From the NCBI GenBank assembly GCA_030833205.1, contig JAURHS010000001.1:18623-82622 (forward strand): a stretch of DNA of 64,000 nt, written 5' to 3'. Each line of letters starts with the position of its first letter. Within the stretch, counting starts at the first letter, position 1. Under the pieces are notes generated by a model. It saw only the letters and a list, made by a program, of their open reading frames with translations, did no database searches and was not told the origin of the DNA. The position numbers and the translations under genes were made by a program. The DNA comes from Prosthecobacter sp. Its GTDB lineage: Bacteria > Verrucomicrobiota > Verrucomicrobiia > Verrucomicrobiales > Verrucomicrobiaceae. Positions 9,752 to 19,327 of this stretch are shown piece by piece.

Positions 9752-10672
9752 ATGAGCGCCTTGCAGAGAAGCTGCCTGCTGATTTTCGTCGGTCTGCCGA
9801 TGGTCTTGGCTGGCTGCGCAAGCCGAGGCTTTCAACGCTTCGAACCCCTACAGGAGCCACTCTCACTCTGCGCACAGGGCAGTGAACTGGTTCAAGACTT
9901 TGCCAACCAATGGAGTCGGGAAGCCTATCAGGAAAACCATGCCCAAGACGCAACGCAGCACCCCATTGACAGCCTCCTGATCCAGCCCAGTGCCTCCAAG
10001 CCCCTGCATGGTTTGGCAGCTCCCGCGCACTGGCAGGGAGAGGCCACTCTCGAAGAGATCAGCGTCTTTCATGCCCTGATGCTTGAGCATTGGCAACGCT
10101 GCCGCGAGCTGGAAAACGGGAACCACGAGGACATTCGGCGTCTCGAACAAAGCGCAAAGGCTCTGGCCCAGACGGCAAACTCCATGGCGCGCCAGCGCGG
10201 ATCTTCCCTGCCGGAGGCCTCCGTCGCCGCAGCTCTTGGGGCAATGGCGCAGGAGCGCGTGACCAGCCTCCGCCGCAGACACAGCCTACACGCGGCGCGT
10301 CAGGTTCAACCCGTGCTTGCCCTTTGGATTGAAGTGCAGCGCGGGCTGTTGGGCGCCAATCGCGCCGCCATTCAGATCGCGTACTCGCAACGCAGCGAAA
10401 CGCTGGTGCAATCCTGGTTGGCGGCCAGCGCGGAAAAAAAGACCAAATTCTCCACCAGCCTGATGGAGCTCAACGACCGCTATGCCACGCAAATGCGGCT
10501 GATCGGGGCCACCGACGCCTGCCTGCAAACCCTCGCGGAGTGCAACTCCCACCTCGCTGATGTGGACGGGCAGCAGAGTGGTGGCGCCGCCCACCGCCAA
10601 CTTCACCTCGCCAGCATGCGACTCGCCCAATGCTGCCTCAACTGGCCGAAGCGCACCCGGCTCGCGCCATAA
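9752..10672 (+). CDS. hypothetical lipoprotein, predominantly helical
   Basis: In-frame ATG 9752: MSALQRSCLLIFVGLPMVLAGC lipobox; no recognised domain. Confidence 0.65.
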   Translation: MSALQRSCLLIFVGLPMVLAGCASRGFQRFEPLQEPLSLCAQGSELVQDFANQWSREAYQENHAQDATQHPIDSLLIQPSASKPLHGLAAPAHWQGEATLEEISVFHALMLEHWQRCRELENGNHEDIRRLEQSAKALAQTANSMARQRGSSLPEASVAAALGAMAQERVTSLRRRHSLHAARQVQPVLALWIEVQRGLLGANRAAIQIAYSQRSETLVQSWLAASAEKKTKFSTSLMELNDRYATQMRLIGATDACLQTLAECNSHLADVDGQQSGGAAHRQLHLASMRLAQCCLNWPKRTRLAP

Positions 10673-10682
10673 ACCCATCCCA

Positions 10683-11042
10683 ATGCTCCAAACCATGGCC
10701 GCAAGCGACAAGAATCTCCTGCTCGATAAAATCGCCATTGCCTGCAATCGCGCCACTCATCTGCATGCCTTGTGCTCAAGGCTGGGTCAGGTCGAGTCTG
10801 CAGCGGCGGCGGCACGCCGCCGTGAGCGGCTGCAGCTCGAGGCCAATCATCTTCTTGGCAATTATTATGCGCATTGGAACGGCGATCTGCGCGAGGCCAG
10901 ACAATTGCTCGATGCAGCCAACAAGACCCTGGATGGGTACCTGCAGGACATTGAAAACCGAATTGATCTTGCCGAGAGCATCGCCAAAGCCGGAGTGGTG
11001 CTTGATGGCGCCATCGGAATCGCCGCCAAGCTCGCAGGTTGA
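10683..11042 (+). CDS. hypothetical small helical protein
   Basis: In-frame ATG 10683 (MLQTMAASDKNLL), 10 nt after the previous stop; heptad-like helical composition. Confidence 0.55.
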   Translation: MLQTMAASDKNLLLDKIAIACNRATHLHALCSRLGQVESAAAAARRRERLQLEANHLLGNYYAHWNGDLREARQLLDAANKTLDGYLQDIENRIDLAESIAKAGVVLDGAIGIAAKLAG

Positions 11043-11103
11043 CCTGAGCTTGACGATTGCCTGCTCCCTGATTTCAGCCTCAACACCCCGCCCATGATTC
11101 CGC

Positions 11104-11751
11104 ATGAACTTGATCGCATTCCCAGACCTCGACATGCAGGCTTACGCCGGCTTCCGCAATGAGCTGCGCACTGGTGACCTCCTCTTTGCCAGTGGCCAAA
11201 GGGCCTTCTCCCGCATGGTGCAGCAGGCCAGCCAATGCTGTTGGGACCATGTTGCCCTGATCTGGCGGCTTGAACCCTTTGACAGGCTGATGGTGCTGGA
11301 AAGCCACGAACATCACGGCGTGCGCGTGCTGCCACTGAGCCGCTTTGTCCGTTCGTACGAAGGTGGCACGCGCGGCTTCGAGGGACGCCTGGCAGTGGCC
11401 AGACACCGGCGCTTCGCAGAGTGCGCCAGCAGCGATGCTCTGCGTCAAATGGCAGATTATGCCTGGTCTGCGTTGGGGCAACCAGCCAGCCGGGAACGCT
11501 CGGAGGTGCTCATCGCCCGGGTGTTCTCACCTGCACTTCACCTGCACTGTCGCCCAGAGGCTGGAGAGCTTTGCTGGCTGAGTGCAGAGTTTGTGGCAGG
11601 CTGCTATCAATGCTTGGGCCTGCACCTTCAGGTTGACCCTCAAGAGCAGCCGGTGACGCCAGCGGCCTTCGCGCAGGACCCCAATCTGCTCTGGCTATGC
11701 GAACTTGAAGTGGAGCAGGAATGGCGAGGCCGAGGCACAACAACGGACTGA
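11104..11751 (+). CDS. YiiX-like permuted papain-fold (NlpC/P60 superfamily) protein
   Basis: LRTGDLLFASG...SRMVQQASQCCWDHVALIWRL...VLESHEHHGVRVLPLSRF...LSAEFVAGCYQCLGL resembles GDlvF...SHvGlv...vlEa..gGVrv.pL...CSEFVA.....LGl. Confidence 0.65.
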   Translation: MNLIAFPDLDMQAYAGFRNELRTGDLLFASGQRAFSRMVQQASQCCWDHVALIWRLEPFDRLMVLESHEHHGVRVLPLSRFVRSYEGGTRGFEGRLAVARHRRFAECASSDALRQMADYAWSALGQPASRERSEVLIARVFSPALHLHCRPEAGELCWLSAEFVAGCYQCLGLHLQVDPQEQPVTPAAFAQDPNLLWLCELEVEQEWRGRGTTTD

Positions 11752-11769
11752 GCCCAAGCCCTGGGGCCC

Positions 11770-12894
11770 TTAGAGAGTAAAGGCAGGCAACTTCACAATC
11801 TTGCCACCTGCCATCGCCGACTCGTGCGCGCAGAGGCCCACGCAGGTCCAGTTGGCCGACTGCTTGGCATTGGGGAAGGGGTCGCGGCCCTGAGCTAATG
11901 CCATCGCAAACTCATTGGCCAAATGCGGGTGGCTGCCGCCATGGCCGCTGCCTTGGGTGAAGCTCAGGTGGGTCTTCTTCGCCAGATCATAGACACCCTT
12001 TGTCGTGAAGCGACGGATGGAAGCTGGAAGGCGCTTGGCGTAATCCGGAGCCTTGACCAGCTTCGGAATCTTGTGCTCTGGCAGTTTGGCGCGGTGCATG
12101 ACCAGTGGCTCATGCTCGATCAGCGGCCACTCGATGCTGGCCTTGTCGCCATAGACATCAATGCTCTCGCGGTATTGACGGGCGGTGTCAAAGAGGCTTC
12201 GAATTACCCGTGCGCTGACATCGCTGTTCTTGAACTTCACATGGGCGGTCTCCACCGCGAAGGGCGAGCCATAATGCTTGATGAGTTCCTTGCGCACCGT
12301 GCCTGATCCGAAACAGCTCACATACTCCGCAGGTGTTCCCGCCAGCGCTGCCACGGGCCCCACGCAATGCGTGGCGTACCACATTGGAGGCAGGCCTGGC
12401 CAGTAATTGGGCCATCCGTCCATGTCCTGCTGATGACTGGCCTGCAGGAACTGCAGCCTGCCCAGGGTGCCCTTGTCGAGCTGCTCCTTCATGAAGAGGA
12501 ACTCGCGAGCATAGACCACAGTCTCCATCATCATGTATTTGAGGCCGGTCTTTTTGACCAGCTCGCAGATCTTGCGGCAATCCTCAATGCTGGTGGCCAT
12601 CGGCACTGTGCAGGCCACATGCTTGCCTGCCTTCAGGGCCTCGATGGACATCCAACCGTGATCGGGGATCGGCGAGTTGATGTGCACGGCGTCTACCTTG
12701 GGGTCCTTGAGCAGCTTGCGAAAGTCATCATAGCGAACATCAATGCCAAAGGCGTCGCCGACCGCATTGAGCTTGCGGGGATCGCGTTGGCAGATGGCAT
12801 AGCAGGTGGTATGCGGATGGCGCTGCCAAATGGGGATGAATTCGGCACCGAAACCGAGACCAACAACGGCGATGTTGAAGCGTGGAGTGGACAT
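11770..12894 (-). CDS. Gfo/Idh/MocA family oxidoreductase
   Basis: FNIAVVGLGFGAEF; DAVHINSPIPDHG; GKHVACTVPMATSIEDC. Confidence 0.9.
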   Translation of the reverse strand: MSTPRFNIAVVGLGFGAEFIPIWQRHPHTTCYAICQRDPRKLNAVGDAFGIDVRYDDFRKLLKDPKVDAVHINSPIPDHGWMSIEALKAGKHVACTVPMATSIEDCRKICELVKKTGLKYMMMETVVYAREFLFMKEQLDKGTLGRLQFLQASHQQDMDGWPNYWPGLPPMWYATHCVGPVAALAGTPAEYVSCFGSGTVRKELIKHYGSPFAVETAHVKFKNSDVSARVIRSLFDTARQYRESIDVYGDKASIEWPLIEHEPLVMHRAKLPEHKIPKLVKAPDYAKRLPASIRRFTTKGVYDLAKKTHLSFTQGSGHGGSHPHLANEFAMALAQGRDPFPNAKQSANWTCVGLCAHESAMAGGKIVKLPAFTL

Positions 12895-13005
12895 GGGAGA
12901 GACTGGTGAGCGCAAAGCGGTTACAGCCCGTTAGTTAAGTCCCGAGCGGCCCGCCGTTGTTACGACAAAATTTGGGTGAAATCGGACAGGACACTGAACC
13001 AAGGC

Positions 13006-13401
13006 TCAACTGACCTTGAAGAGCTCGACATCAAAGATCAACGCCTCATTGGGGCCGATGTCGCGCCCTGCTCCACGCGGTCCATAGGCCAGGCGTGAAG
13101 GGATGAAGAAGCGGAATTTGGAGCCTTCCTTCATGAGCTGCACGCCTTCAGTCCAACCCGCAATCACCCGATTGAGGGGAAACTCAATGGTCTCACCACG
13201 GCGATAGCTGCTGTCAAATACCGTGCCGCTGATCAACCGGCCCTCGTAGTGGACCTCAACGGTATCGGTGGCACTGGGGCTGCGACCCTGCCCTTCCTGG
13301 AGCACAAGATACTGCAGACCGCTGGCAGTCACCTGCACTCCGGGCTTGGTGGCGTTTTCTTCGAGGAACTTCTCTCCTTTGGCCAGGGCGATGTCAGACA
13401 T
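13006..13401 (-). CDS. FKBP-type peptidyl-prolyl cis-trans isomerase
   Basis: VEVHYEGRLISGTVFDSSYRRGETIEFPLNRVIAGWTEGVQLMKEGSKFRFFIPSRLAYG. Confidence 0.95.
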   Translation of the reverse strand: MSDIALAKGEKFLEENATKPGVQVTASGLQYLVLQEGQGRSPSATDTVEVHYEGRLISGTVFDSSYRRGETIEFPLNRVIAGWTEGVQLMKEGSKFRFFIPSRLAYGPRGAGRDIGPNEALIFDVELFKVS

Positions 13402-13414
13402 GGGGGTAAATGGG

Positions 13415-13432
13415 GGTTGTTGCGGGTTCGAA
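13415..13432 (+). repeat. 18-nt exact match to tRNA-His variable/T-arm (24762-24779)
   Basis: ggttgttgcgggttcgaa present in both places in the same orientation. Confidence 0.6.
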
Positions 13433-13504
13433 GCCTAGCGCAGCGGGCGAGACATGCAAGGCAGCAGCTTGCAAAGCCCGGCCGTGTTCACCCGGGATCT
13501 TGGG

Positions 13505-14233
13505 CTAGCGAATGATCAGCTTAAAGGCCACCTGGCCCTGCCGGTCCTCATCATCACTGACCAGCAACTGCGCCAAATGGTGGCCGCTGCGCCACGGTGC
13601 ACCGGTGATTGGCTTGGTCTGCAGCAGATAGGCTCCCGTGCCTGCATTACGGAAGGAGCTGATGTTGTTGCTAAAGGGCGCCATTTGGCCTGGAACCTCA
13701 AAGTGCTCCATCAGGGTAAAGTGATCCTTGGTGAGGTCCACCACCGGGGCGCCCTGTGCACTCACCAACACCAGAATGTTGGCAGGCTGGGTGTTGCCGT
13801 TGGCGGCATTGCCCTGAGAGGTCTGCACACTCAGCGTCAATGCCCCGCCTGCCGCCGCCTTGCCAATGATGATCTTCTCAGCGTCTGGTGCCGCGGCTTC
13901 GCCCAACGGCGGGGCGACAGGCATGACTGGCGATGCGGACTTGATCGTCGGGGCAGCAGACAGCGCTTGAAGCGGCGTTGGCGACTTTACGATTCCCATG
14001 ACCTGTGGCAGTGCAATCGCCGCCTTCGTTGAAGCCTTTGCCGCCTTTACTGGCGCCTTTACTGGCGCCTTCTCCGCAGCCTTCACAGGGGCTGCAGTGG
14101 CCGCGGTCTTTTGCGCGGGCTTGGCAGCGATCTGCGCTTTGGGCAGCGGCTTGGCTTGGGCCTTGGGTGCGGCTTTCTCTGGCTTGGCCTTGACGGGGGC
14201 TGCCGGTTTTTTGGCGGATTGCTTGCTGGCCAT
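13505..14233 (-). CDS. hypothetical protein with Lys/Ala/Pro-rich N-terminal half
   Basis: ASKQSAKKPAAPVKAKPEKAAPKAQAKPLPK...APVKAPVKAAKAS; folded-looking C-terminal region. Confidence 0.7.
   Translation of the reverse strand: MASKQSAKKPAAPVKAKPEKAAPKAQAKPLPKAQIAAKPAQKTAATAAPVKAAEKAPVKAPVKAAKASTKAAIALPQVMGIVKSPTPLQALSAAPTIKSASPVMPVAPPLGEAAAPDAEKIIIGKAAAGGALTLSVQTSQGNAANGNTQPANILVLVSAQGAPVVDLTKDHFTLMEHFEVPGQMAPFSNNISSFRNAGTGAYLLQTKPITGAPWRSGHHLAQLLVSDDEDRQGQVAFKLIIR
14044..14067. repeat. perfect 12-bp tandem repeat (cctttactggcg x2) inside CDS
   Basis: 14044-14055 and 14056-14067 identical; encodes the KAPVKAPVKA repeat. Confidence 0.8.
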
Positions 14234-14320
14234 GGCTGGGTTGGCTTGGGATTGGAAACCAAGAGCCTAGCGGTTGAGCCGCAGCGCTGTCGAGGAAGCC
14301 GAACCCCAAAAGCCGTCCAC

Positions 14321-15628
14321 TTATGCCTTCACCGCATACTCAAGGAACTTCGACTCAAACCTTTTGGGCAAAACGCACTGAATGTCCGCCTCGCCGCTCT
14401 CATAGTCCTCTGAAAGTACCCTCCCCTGCTCATGCAAGAACGCCACGAGGTCCATGCGACTCAGGGGCAACTTCAAATGCATGCGCACCACGCGATCAAC
14501 AAGCAGGCGGTGCAGAGCCTCATGCAGGTCGCTCATGCCTTGGCCCGAGTGGACAGACAAGGCGACAGCGTCGGGAAACTGACCGCGCAACCAAGTCAGG
14601 CGCTCGGCGTCCACCAGATCCATCTTGTTGAGCACAATCAGCACGCGCTTGTCTGCCGCACCCAATTCCCGCAGCACCTGCGCCGTAGTTTGGTAAAACT
14701 CCAGAATCTGAGAAGAGCCGGCATCGAGAACATGAATGAGAAAGTCTGCCAACACCGCCTCCTCAAGGGTGGCGCGAAAACTCTGCACCAAGTCGTGCGG
14801 CAAATGACGGACAAAACCAACGGTGTCGGTGACCAACAGCGCTTGGCCGTCGGGCAACTCCATGCGCCGCGTGGTGGTGTCCAGCGTGGCAAACACCTGA
14901 TCTTCGACAAACACATTGGACTGGGTCAGCGCATTGAGCAGCGAGGACTTGCCCGCATTGGTGTAGCCAACAATGGCAGCATGCGGCAGAGGCACTCGCG
15001 AGCGCTCCTTGCGCATGGTGTCGCGCTGGCGCTTGACCTCTTCGAGCTCGGCGCGGACCCGGTCCAACCTGCGGTAGGCCAGACGGCGGTCCACTTCCAG
15101 CTGCGTCTCTCCCTCGCCACGGGCAGCACCAGCGCCACCCGCTCCACCGCCTGCGCCACCACCCTGACGGTCCAAGTGCGCCCACAGCCGAGTGAGTCTG
15201 GGCAGCGAGTATTCCAAGCGCGCCAGTTCCACCTGCAACCTTGCTTCGCGCGTTTGCGCGCGTTGATTGAAAATATCGAGAATGACTTCGTGACGATCAA
15301 TGACGCAAAGCTTGGATTCCGCCTCCCAGGCGCGCTGCTGTGCCGGTGAAAGCTCGTGATCGAAAATCACCGCCTCGGCCTGCAGGTCACGGGCGCGCTG
15401 CATCAGCTCTGCCGCCTTTCCCTTGCCGATGAGGTAGCGCGGGTTGAACTCGCGCAGCATGACCATCTCTGTGCCTACGATGGCAATGCCCAGGGTCTCG
15501 ACCAGTTGCACCAACTCCTTGAGCAACTCCGCAGCCTGCGAGGCCTGCCGGCGATCTGCACACACCCCCACCAGGAAGGCGCGTTCAACCTGCTGGGGCT
15601 TGTCGCGGATGTCAATCATGGCTGGCAT
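14321..15628 (-). CDS. hflX: GTPase HflX
   Basis: GEGETQLEVDRR, VGYTNAGKSSLLNAL, DTVGFVRHLPHDLVQSFRATLEE, LNKMDLVD; ATG at 15628. Confidence 0.93.
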   Translation of the reverse strand: MPAMIDIRDKPQQVERAFLVGVCADRRQASQAAELLKELVQLVETLGIAIVGTEMVMLREFNPRYLIGKGKAAELMQRARDLQAEAVIFDHELSPAQQRAWEAESKLCVIDRHEVILDIFNQRAQTREARLQVELARLEYSLPRLTRLWAHLDRQGGGAGGGAGGAGAARGEGETQLEVDRRLAYRRLDRVRAELEEVKRQRDTMRKERSRVPLPHAAIVGYTNAGKSSLLNALTQSNVFVEDQVFATLDTTTRRMELPDGQALLVTDTVGFVRHLPHDLVQSFRATLEEAVLADFLIHVLDAGSSQILEFYQTTAQVLRELGAADKRVLIVLNKMDLVDAERLTWLRGQFPDAVALSVHSGQGMSDLHEALHRLLVDRVVRMHLKLPLSRMDLVAFLHEQGRVLSEDYESGEADIQCVLPKRFESKFLEYAVKA

Positions 15629-15698
15629 CCTTAGCCCCCATTGGCCTTGGATGCAAAGCAAGGCTTGGAACAACCTCCAATCCCCAGCCGATCAGAAC

Positions 15699-17138
15699 TC
15701 AGAAGGATTCCGGCACTTCGAATCCCTTGCGGTCCTCGCGGCGCCACAGGCGCAAGGCCTCGGCTGTGGCGCTGGAGGCAGCGAGGCTTTCCGCGGCCAC
15801 ATCCAGCTCGAGCATGGCCCCGACCTTCCAGTCGCCCTTGGCCAAGGTGATTTCGTTGGCGGCAAGGTGCGCCGGCAGGTCTTCAAAGATCTCGGCCCAT
15901 GGCTTGAAGGAGGCCAAGGCTGCGCGCGAACGATCCAAATCCCCATCCTGGCCCAACTGCCATGAGAGGTTGCCAAGGTGACACCAGGCACTGGAGTAAT
16001 GGATTTGTTCCACCTCAGCCTTCAAGTCGGTGCGTTTGCGACTGCGCACCGCATCAATGAAGTTCGCCGCATGCGTGGCGCCACCATTGCCCTTGAACTT
16101 GGCCAGCACCTTGCCCTGGGCATCGTAGGCCGTGCCGCCGCCTCGGCCTCCGGCATAGTAGCCATTTTCACACTCAATGATCAGGAAGGCGTTGCTGCGG
16201 CGACGCCAGTAGACATCACCGGCCTTCATGCCCTTTTTGCGCGGCAGATTGTGGACATCCATCACGACGGGTACATCCCCTGTGTCGAAGTAAATGCTGT
16301 GGGTATTTGGAGTTTGCCCCGCATCGTTCCAACCCAGTCGGCCTCCACAGGCCAACACGCGTTTGGGCAGAGTGATGCGATCACGCCAGACGATGTTGCG
16401 CAGGTCGTCGAGAATGTGGGGGCCCCAATTGCCCAGCTCTCCATTGCCGGTGTTCCAATCCCAGTGCCAGTCGTAGTGCAGCTTCTCACGGTAAATCGGC
16501 TGGTCCTGCGCAGGTCCAAGCCAGAATTGATAATCCAACCCTGCCGGCGGCGTCAGAGGTGTGCTGCGTTTGCCGATGGTGGCGCGCATGCTGTAATGGT
16601 TGCAGCGCACATGGCGCATGGCTCCCAGATCGCCACGATCCAAAAAGGCCTTGAGCTCGTCATGGAAGGGATCGCTGCGCTGCTGGGTGCCTCCCTGAAC
16701 AATGCGGTTGAAATGTCTCGCGGCGCGCACCAGCTGCCGACCTTCCCAGATGTTCTGCGAGACGGGTTTTTCCACATAGACATCCTTGCCTGCCTGCATG
16801 GCCCAGATGCTGGCCAGCACATGCCAGTGATTGCCAGTGGAGACCACCACCACATTGACGCTATCGTCTTCCAGCGCCCGGCGAAAATCCTGTGTCACTT
16901 GTGCCTGCGGATAACGGGCCTTGGCCTTATCCAAGGCCGCCTGATCGGGATCACACAACCATGCAATTTCCACTCCAGGCACCTTGGCCATGCGCGAGGC
17001 GTTGCCACTGCCCTGACCGCCAAGGCCAATGCTGGCAACACGAATGCGGTCGTTGGCTCCGAGCACACGGCTGGCACTCAGGGCACTGATTCCAAGGGCG
17101 GCTTGTCCAAGCCATTGACGACGAGTCTTGTGGTTCAT
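15699..17138 (-). CDS. Gfo/Idh/MocA family oxidoreductase, Tat-type signal
   Basis: MNHKTRRQWLGQAALGISALSASRVLGANDRIRVASIGLGGQGSGN; KDVYVEKPVSQNIWEG; ATG at 17138. Confidence 0.9.
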   Translation of the reverse strand: MNHKTRRQWLGQAALGISALSASRVLGANDRIRVASIGLGGQGSGNASRMAKVPGVEIAWLCDPDQAALDKAKARYPQAQVTQDFRRALEDDSVNVVVVSTGNHWHVLASIWAMQAGKDVYVEKPVSQNIWEGRQLVRAARHFNRIVQGGTQQRSDPFHDELKAFLDRGDLGAMRHVRCNHYSMRATIGKRSTPLTPPAGLDYQFWLGPAQDQPIYREKLHYDWHWDWNTGNGELGNWGPHILDDLRNIVWRDRITLPKRVLACGGRLGWNDAGQTPNTHSIYFDTGDVPVVMDVHNLPRKKGMKAGDVYWRRRSNAFLIIECENGYYAGGRGGGTAYDAQGKVLAKFKGNGGATHAANFIDAVRSRKRTDLKAEVEQIHYSSAWCHLGNLSWQLGQDGDLDRSRAALASFKPWAEIFEDLPAHLAANEITLAKGDWKVGAMLELDVAAESLAASSATAEALRLWRREDRKGFEVPESF

Positions 17139-17184
17139 GAGGTGGGCGGGAATCTTCAACGGGAAGGGGGCGGGGCTTGTTGCA

Positions 17185-18876
17185 CTAAGCTTGGCTGGCC
17201 TTTTGGTCCAGGACCCAGGCGGAGACGCAACCCTGATGGGCTTGCGTGACCGTGGCGGCAAAATCCGCCAAGTAACCACGACCTGGATTGGATGCTGGGC
17301 GCTGGGTTGGTCTCGCCGCCAAATTGGCGCACACCTCCACGGTGCCCGCCAGCAGGTCAAAGACGATTTCATCCCCGTCCTGCACCGCGGCGATGGGCCC
17401 GCCAACCGCAGCCTCCGGCGAGGCGTGAATGCCCATCACTCCATGCGAGACCCCCGACACGCGGCCATCGGAGAGAAATGCAACCTTGCCATCGAGGTGC
17501 GGCACCGCCAGCGCGGCGCTGGCGACCAGCAATTCCGGCATTCCTGCCGCCACAGGACCCACTCCACGCAGAACCACGACATGACCGGGCTCAATACGCC
17601 CGGCCGCAGCCGCATCGGAGACCTCGCGCACCGAGGTGAAACAAATGGCACGGCCCCTGAAGCTGGGCTCGGCACGCGAGGACACTTTGAAGACCATGCC
17701 CTCCGGGGCGAGATTTCCAAAACAGACCTGAAGATCCGCGTATTCCTTGAAGGGCTTGCCCAAGGGGGCAATCAGCTCTTGAGCCGCCGGCACCGGTCCC
17801 ACCTGCGCCAGGTTTTCAGCGAGACTTTGACCGGTGACGGTCAGGCAGCTTCCATCGAGTAGTCCGGCATCGAGGAGATGTTTCAGCAACACGGAAGTGC
17901 CGCCAATGCGATGCAGATCCGCCATGGTGCCGCTGCCTCTTGGCGCGAAATTGCAGTACACGGGGGTGCGCCGACAAATCTTCTGGATGTCGCGCAGGGT
18001 GAACTCCACCCCAGCCTCATGGGCAAGCGCGAGCATGTGGAGCACGCCGTTGGTGCTGCCGCCCATGGCAGCAATCGCCACCATTGCATTGGACAGGGCG
18101 GCCTTAGTCAGGATGTCGCGCGGACGGATGTTACGCTCCAACAACCGGCGTATGGCAGCTCCGACACGCGCGGCGTCATCGCGCTTGGCGCCGTCCACCG
18201 CAGGGATGCTGCTGCTGTCGGGAAGGCTTAAACCCATCGCCTCCAAGGCGACGCCCCAAGTATTGAAGGAGGCGGCAATGCCGCAGCCGCCTGCCCCCGG
18301 GCAGGCATGGCGGATGATCTCTTCTGCCTGCTCTACTGGCAACTGTCCGCTGTTGGCCTTGGCTTGGGAATCATAGGCATCAAGGATGGTGATTGGCTTG
18401 CCCGCATGACAACCCGGCAGAATGCTGCCTCCATTGACGATCAGCCCCGGGTAATTGAGGCGCGCCAGAGCCATGGCGAAGGCCGGGCCGTTTTTGTCGC
18501 AGTGATGCAGACCGATCATCGCATCGTAGCGGTGCGCACTGCAGATCATTTCCGCGCCATTGGCCATCAGATTGCGTGAGACCAGTGAGGCCGCTCCGCC
18601 CTCGTGGCCCTGCGTGATGTTGTCGCTGACCGGGCTGACGCCAAAGGCGAAGGCTTTCATGCCCTGCTGCTCGCAACTGGCACGCAACTGCGTTGCCAGA
18701 TCATGGGCCTGCAGGTTGCAGAGGTTGCCCTCAAGCAACGGCGTGGCGATGCCAATCTGAGCTTTGTGAAAGTCCTCCGGAGTAAAGCCAAGGCCCCAAT
18801 AGAACGCCTTGACGCCGCGCTGCCAGCCTTGGGTCAGGGCGGAAGAATTCCAATTCAGAACAGATGCCGTTGCCAT
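17185..18876 (-). CDS. ilvD: dihydroxy-acid dehydratase
   Basis: GMKAFAFGVSPVSDNITQGHEG, MVAIAAMGGSTNGVLHMLALAHEAG, LSDGRVSGVSHG. Confidence 0.95.
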   Translation of the reverse strand: MATASVLNWNSSALTQGWQRGVKAFYWGLGFTPEDFHKAQIGIATPLLEGNLCNLQAHDLATQLRASCEQQGMKAFAFGVSPVSDNITQGHEGGAASLVSRNLMANGAEMICSAHRYDAMIGLHHCDKNGPAFAMALARLNYPGLIVNGGSILPGCHAGKPITILDAYDSQAKANSGQLPVEQAEEIIRHACPGAGGCGIAASFNTWGVALEAMGLSLPDSSSIPAVDGAKRDDAARVGAAIRRLLERNIRPRDILTKAALSNAMVAIAAMGGSTNGVLHMLALAHEAGVEFTLRDIQKICRRTPVYCNFAPRGSGTMADLHRIGGTSVLLKHLLDAGLLDGSCLTVTGQSLAENLAQVGPVPAAQELIAPLGKPFKEYADLQVCFGNLAPEGMVFKVSSRAEPSFRGRAICFTSVREVSDAAAAGRIEPGHVVVLRGVGPVAAGMPELLVASAALAVPHLDGKVAFLSDGRVSGVSHGVMGIHASPEAAVGGPIAAVQDGDEIVFDLLAGTVEVCANLAARPTQRPASNPGRGYLADFAATVTQAHQGCVSAWVLDQKASQA

Positions 18877-18958
18877 GCCTGCCTTTCAACGCTGACCGGT
18901 AGTGATGGCAAGCAGAATTGCGCCTGCTTGGTGCGGCACTCTGCGGGCCTTTCAGCCC

Positions 18959-19000
18959 AAAAAAAACCACCGGCTGCCCGCATCACGGGAGCTGGTGGTT
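18959..19000 (-). terminator. rho-independent terminator of rplU-rpmA
   Basis: On minus strand AACCACC-AGCTCCCG...CGGGCAGCC-GGTGGTT then 8-T tract (A8 at 18959-18966 on + strand). Confidence 0.85.
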
Positions 19001-19031
19001 CATTGAAGCGGGACTAGTCCCGGGGAGGAAA

Positions 19032-19289
19032 TCACGCCTGCAATGCAGCCTCGTCAACATTGACGCGACGGCCGTCCTGATCAAAGCGAACTCGGCCGTC
19101 AACCAAGGAGAAGAGAGTATGGTCCTTGCCGATGCCAACATTGCGACCCGGGACCCACTTGGTGCCACGCTGACGAATGATGATGTTGCCGGCGATGACG
19201 ACTTCGCCACCGTATTTCTTCACGCCGAGACGCTTGCTGTTGCTGTCGCGTCCGTTCTTGACGGAACCTTGTCCTTTCTTATGAGCCAT
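19032..19289 (-). CDS. rpmA: 50S ribosomal protein L27
   Basis: [28 protein letters not shown]...[32 protein letters not shown]. Confidence 0.98.
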   Translation of the reverse strand: MAHKKGQGSVKNGRDSNSKRLGVKKYGGEVVIAGNIIIRQRGTKWVPGRNVGIGKDHTLFSLVDGRVRFDQDGRRVNVDEAALQA

Positions 19290-19327
19290 GGCGGTGTCGG
19301 GAGGGAGGTTGAGAAAATGCGGGGTGA

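Noticed and set aside
15978-17249. 423-aa plus-strand ORF
   Set aside because: Antisense of a well-supported Gfo/Idh/MocA gene.
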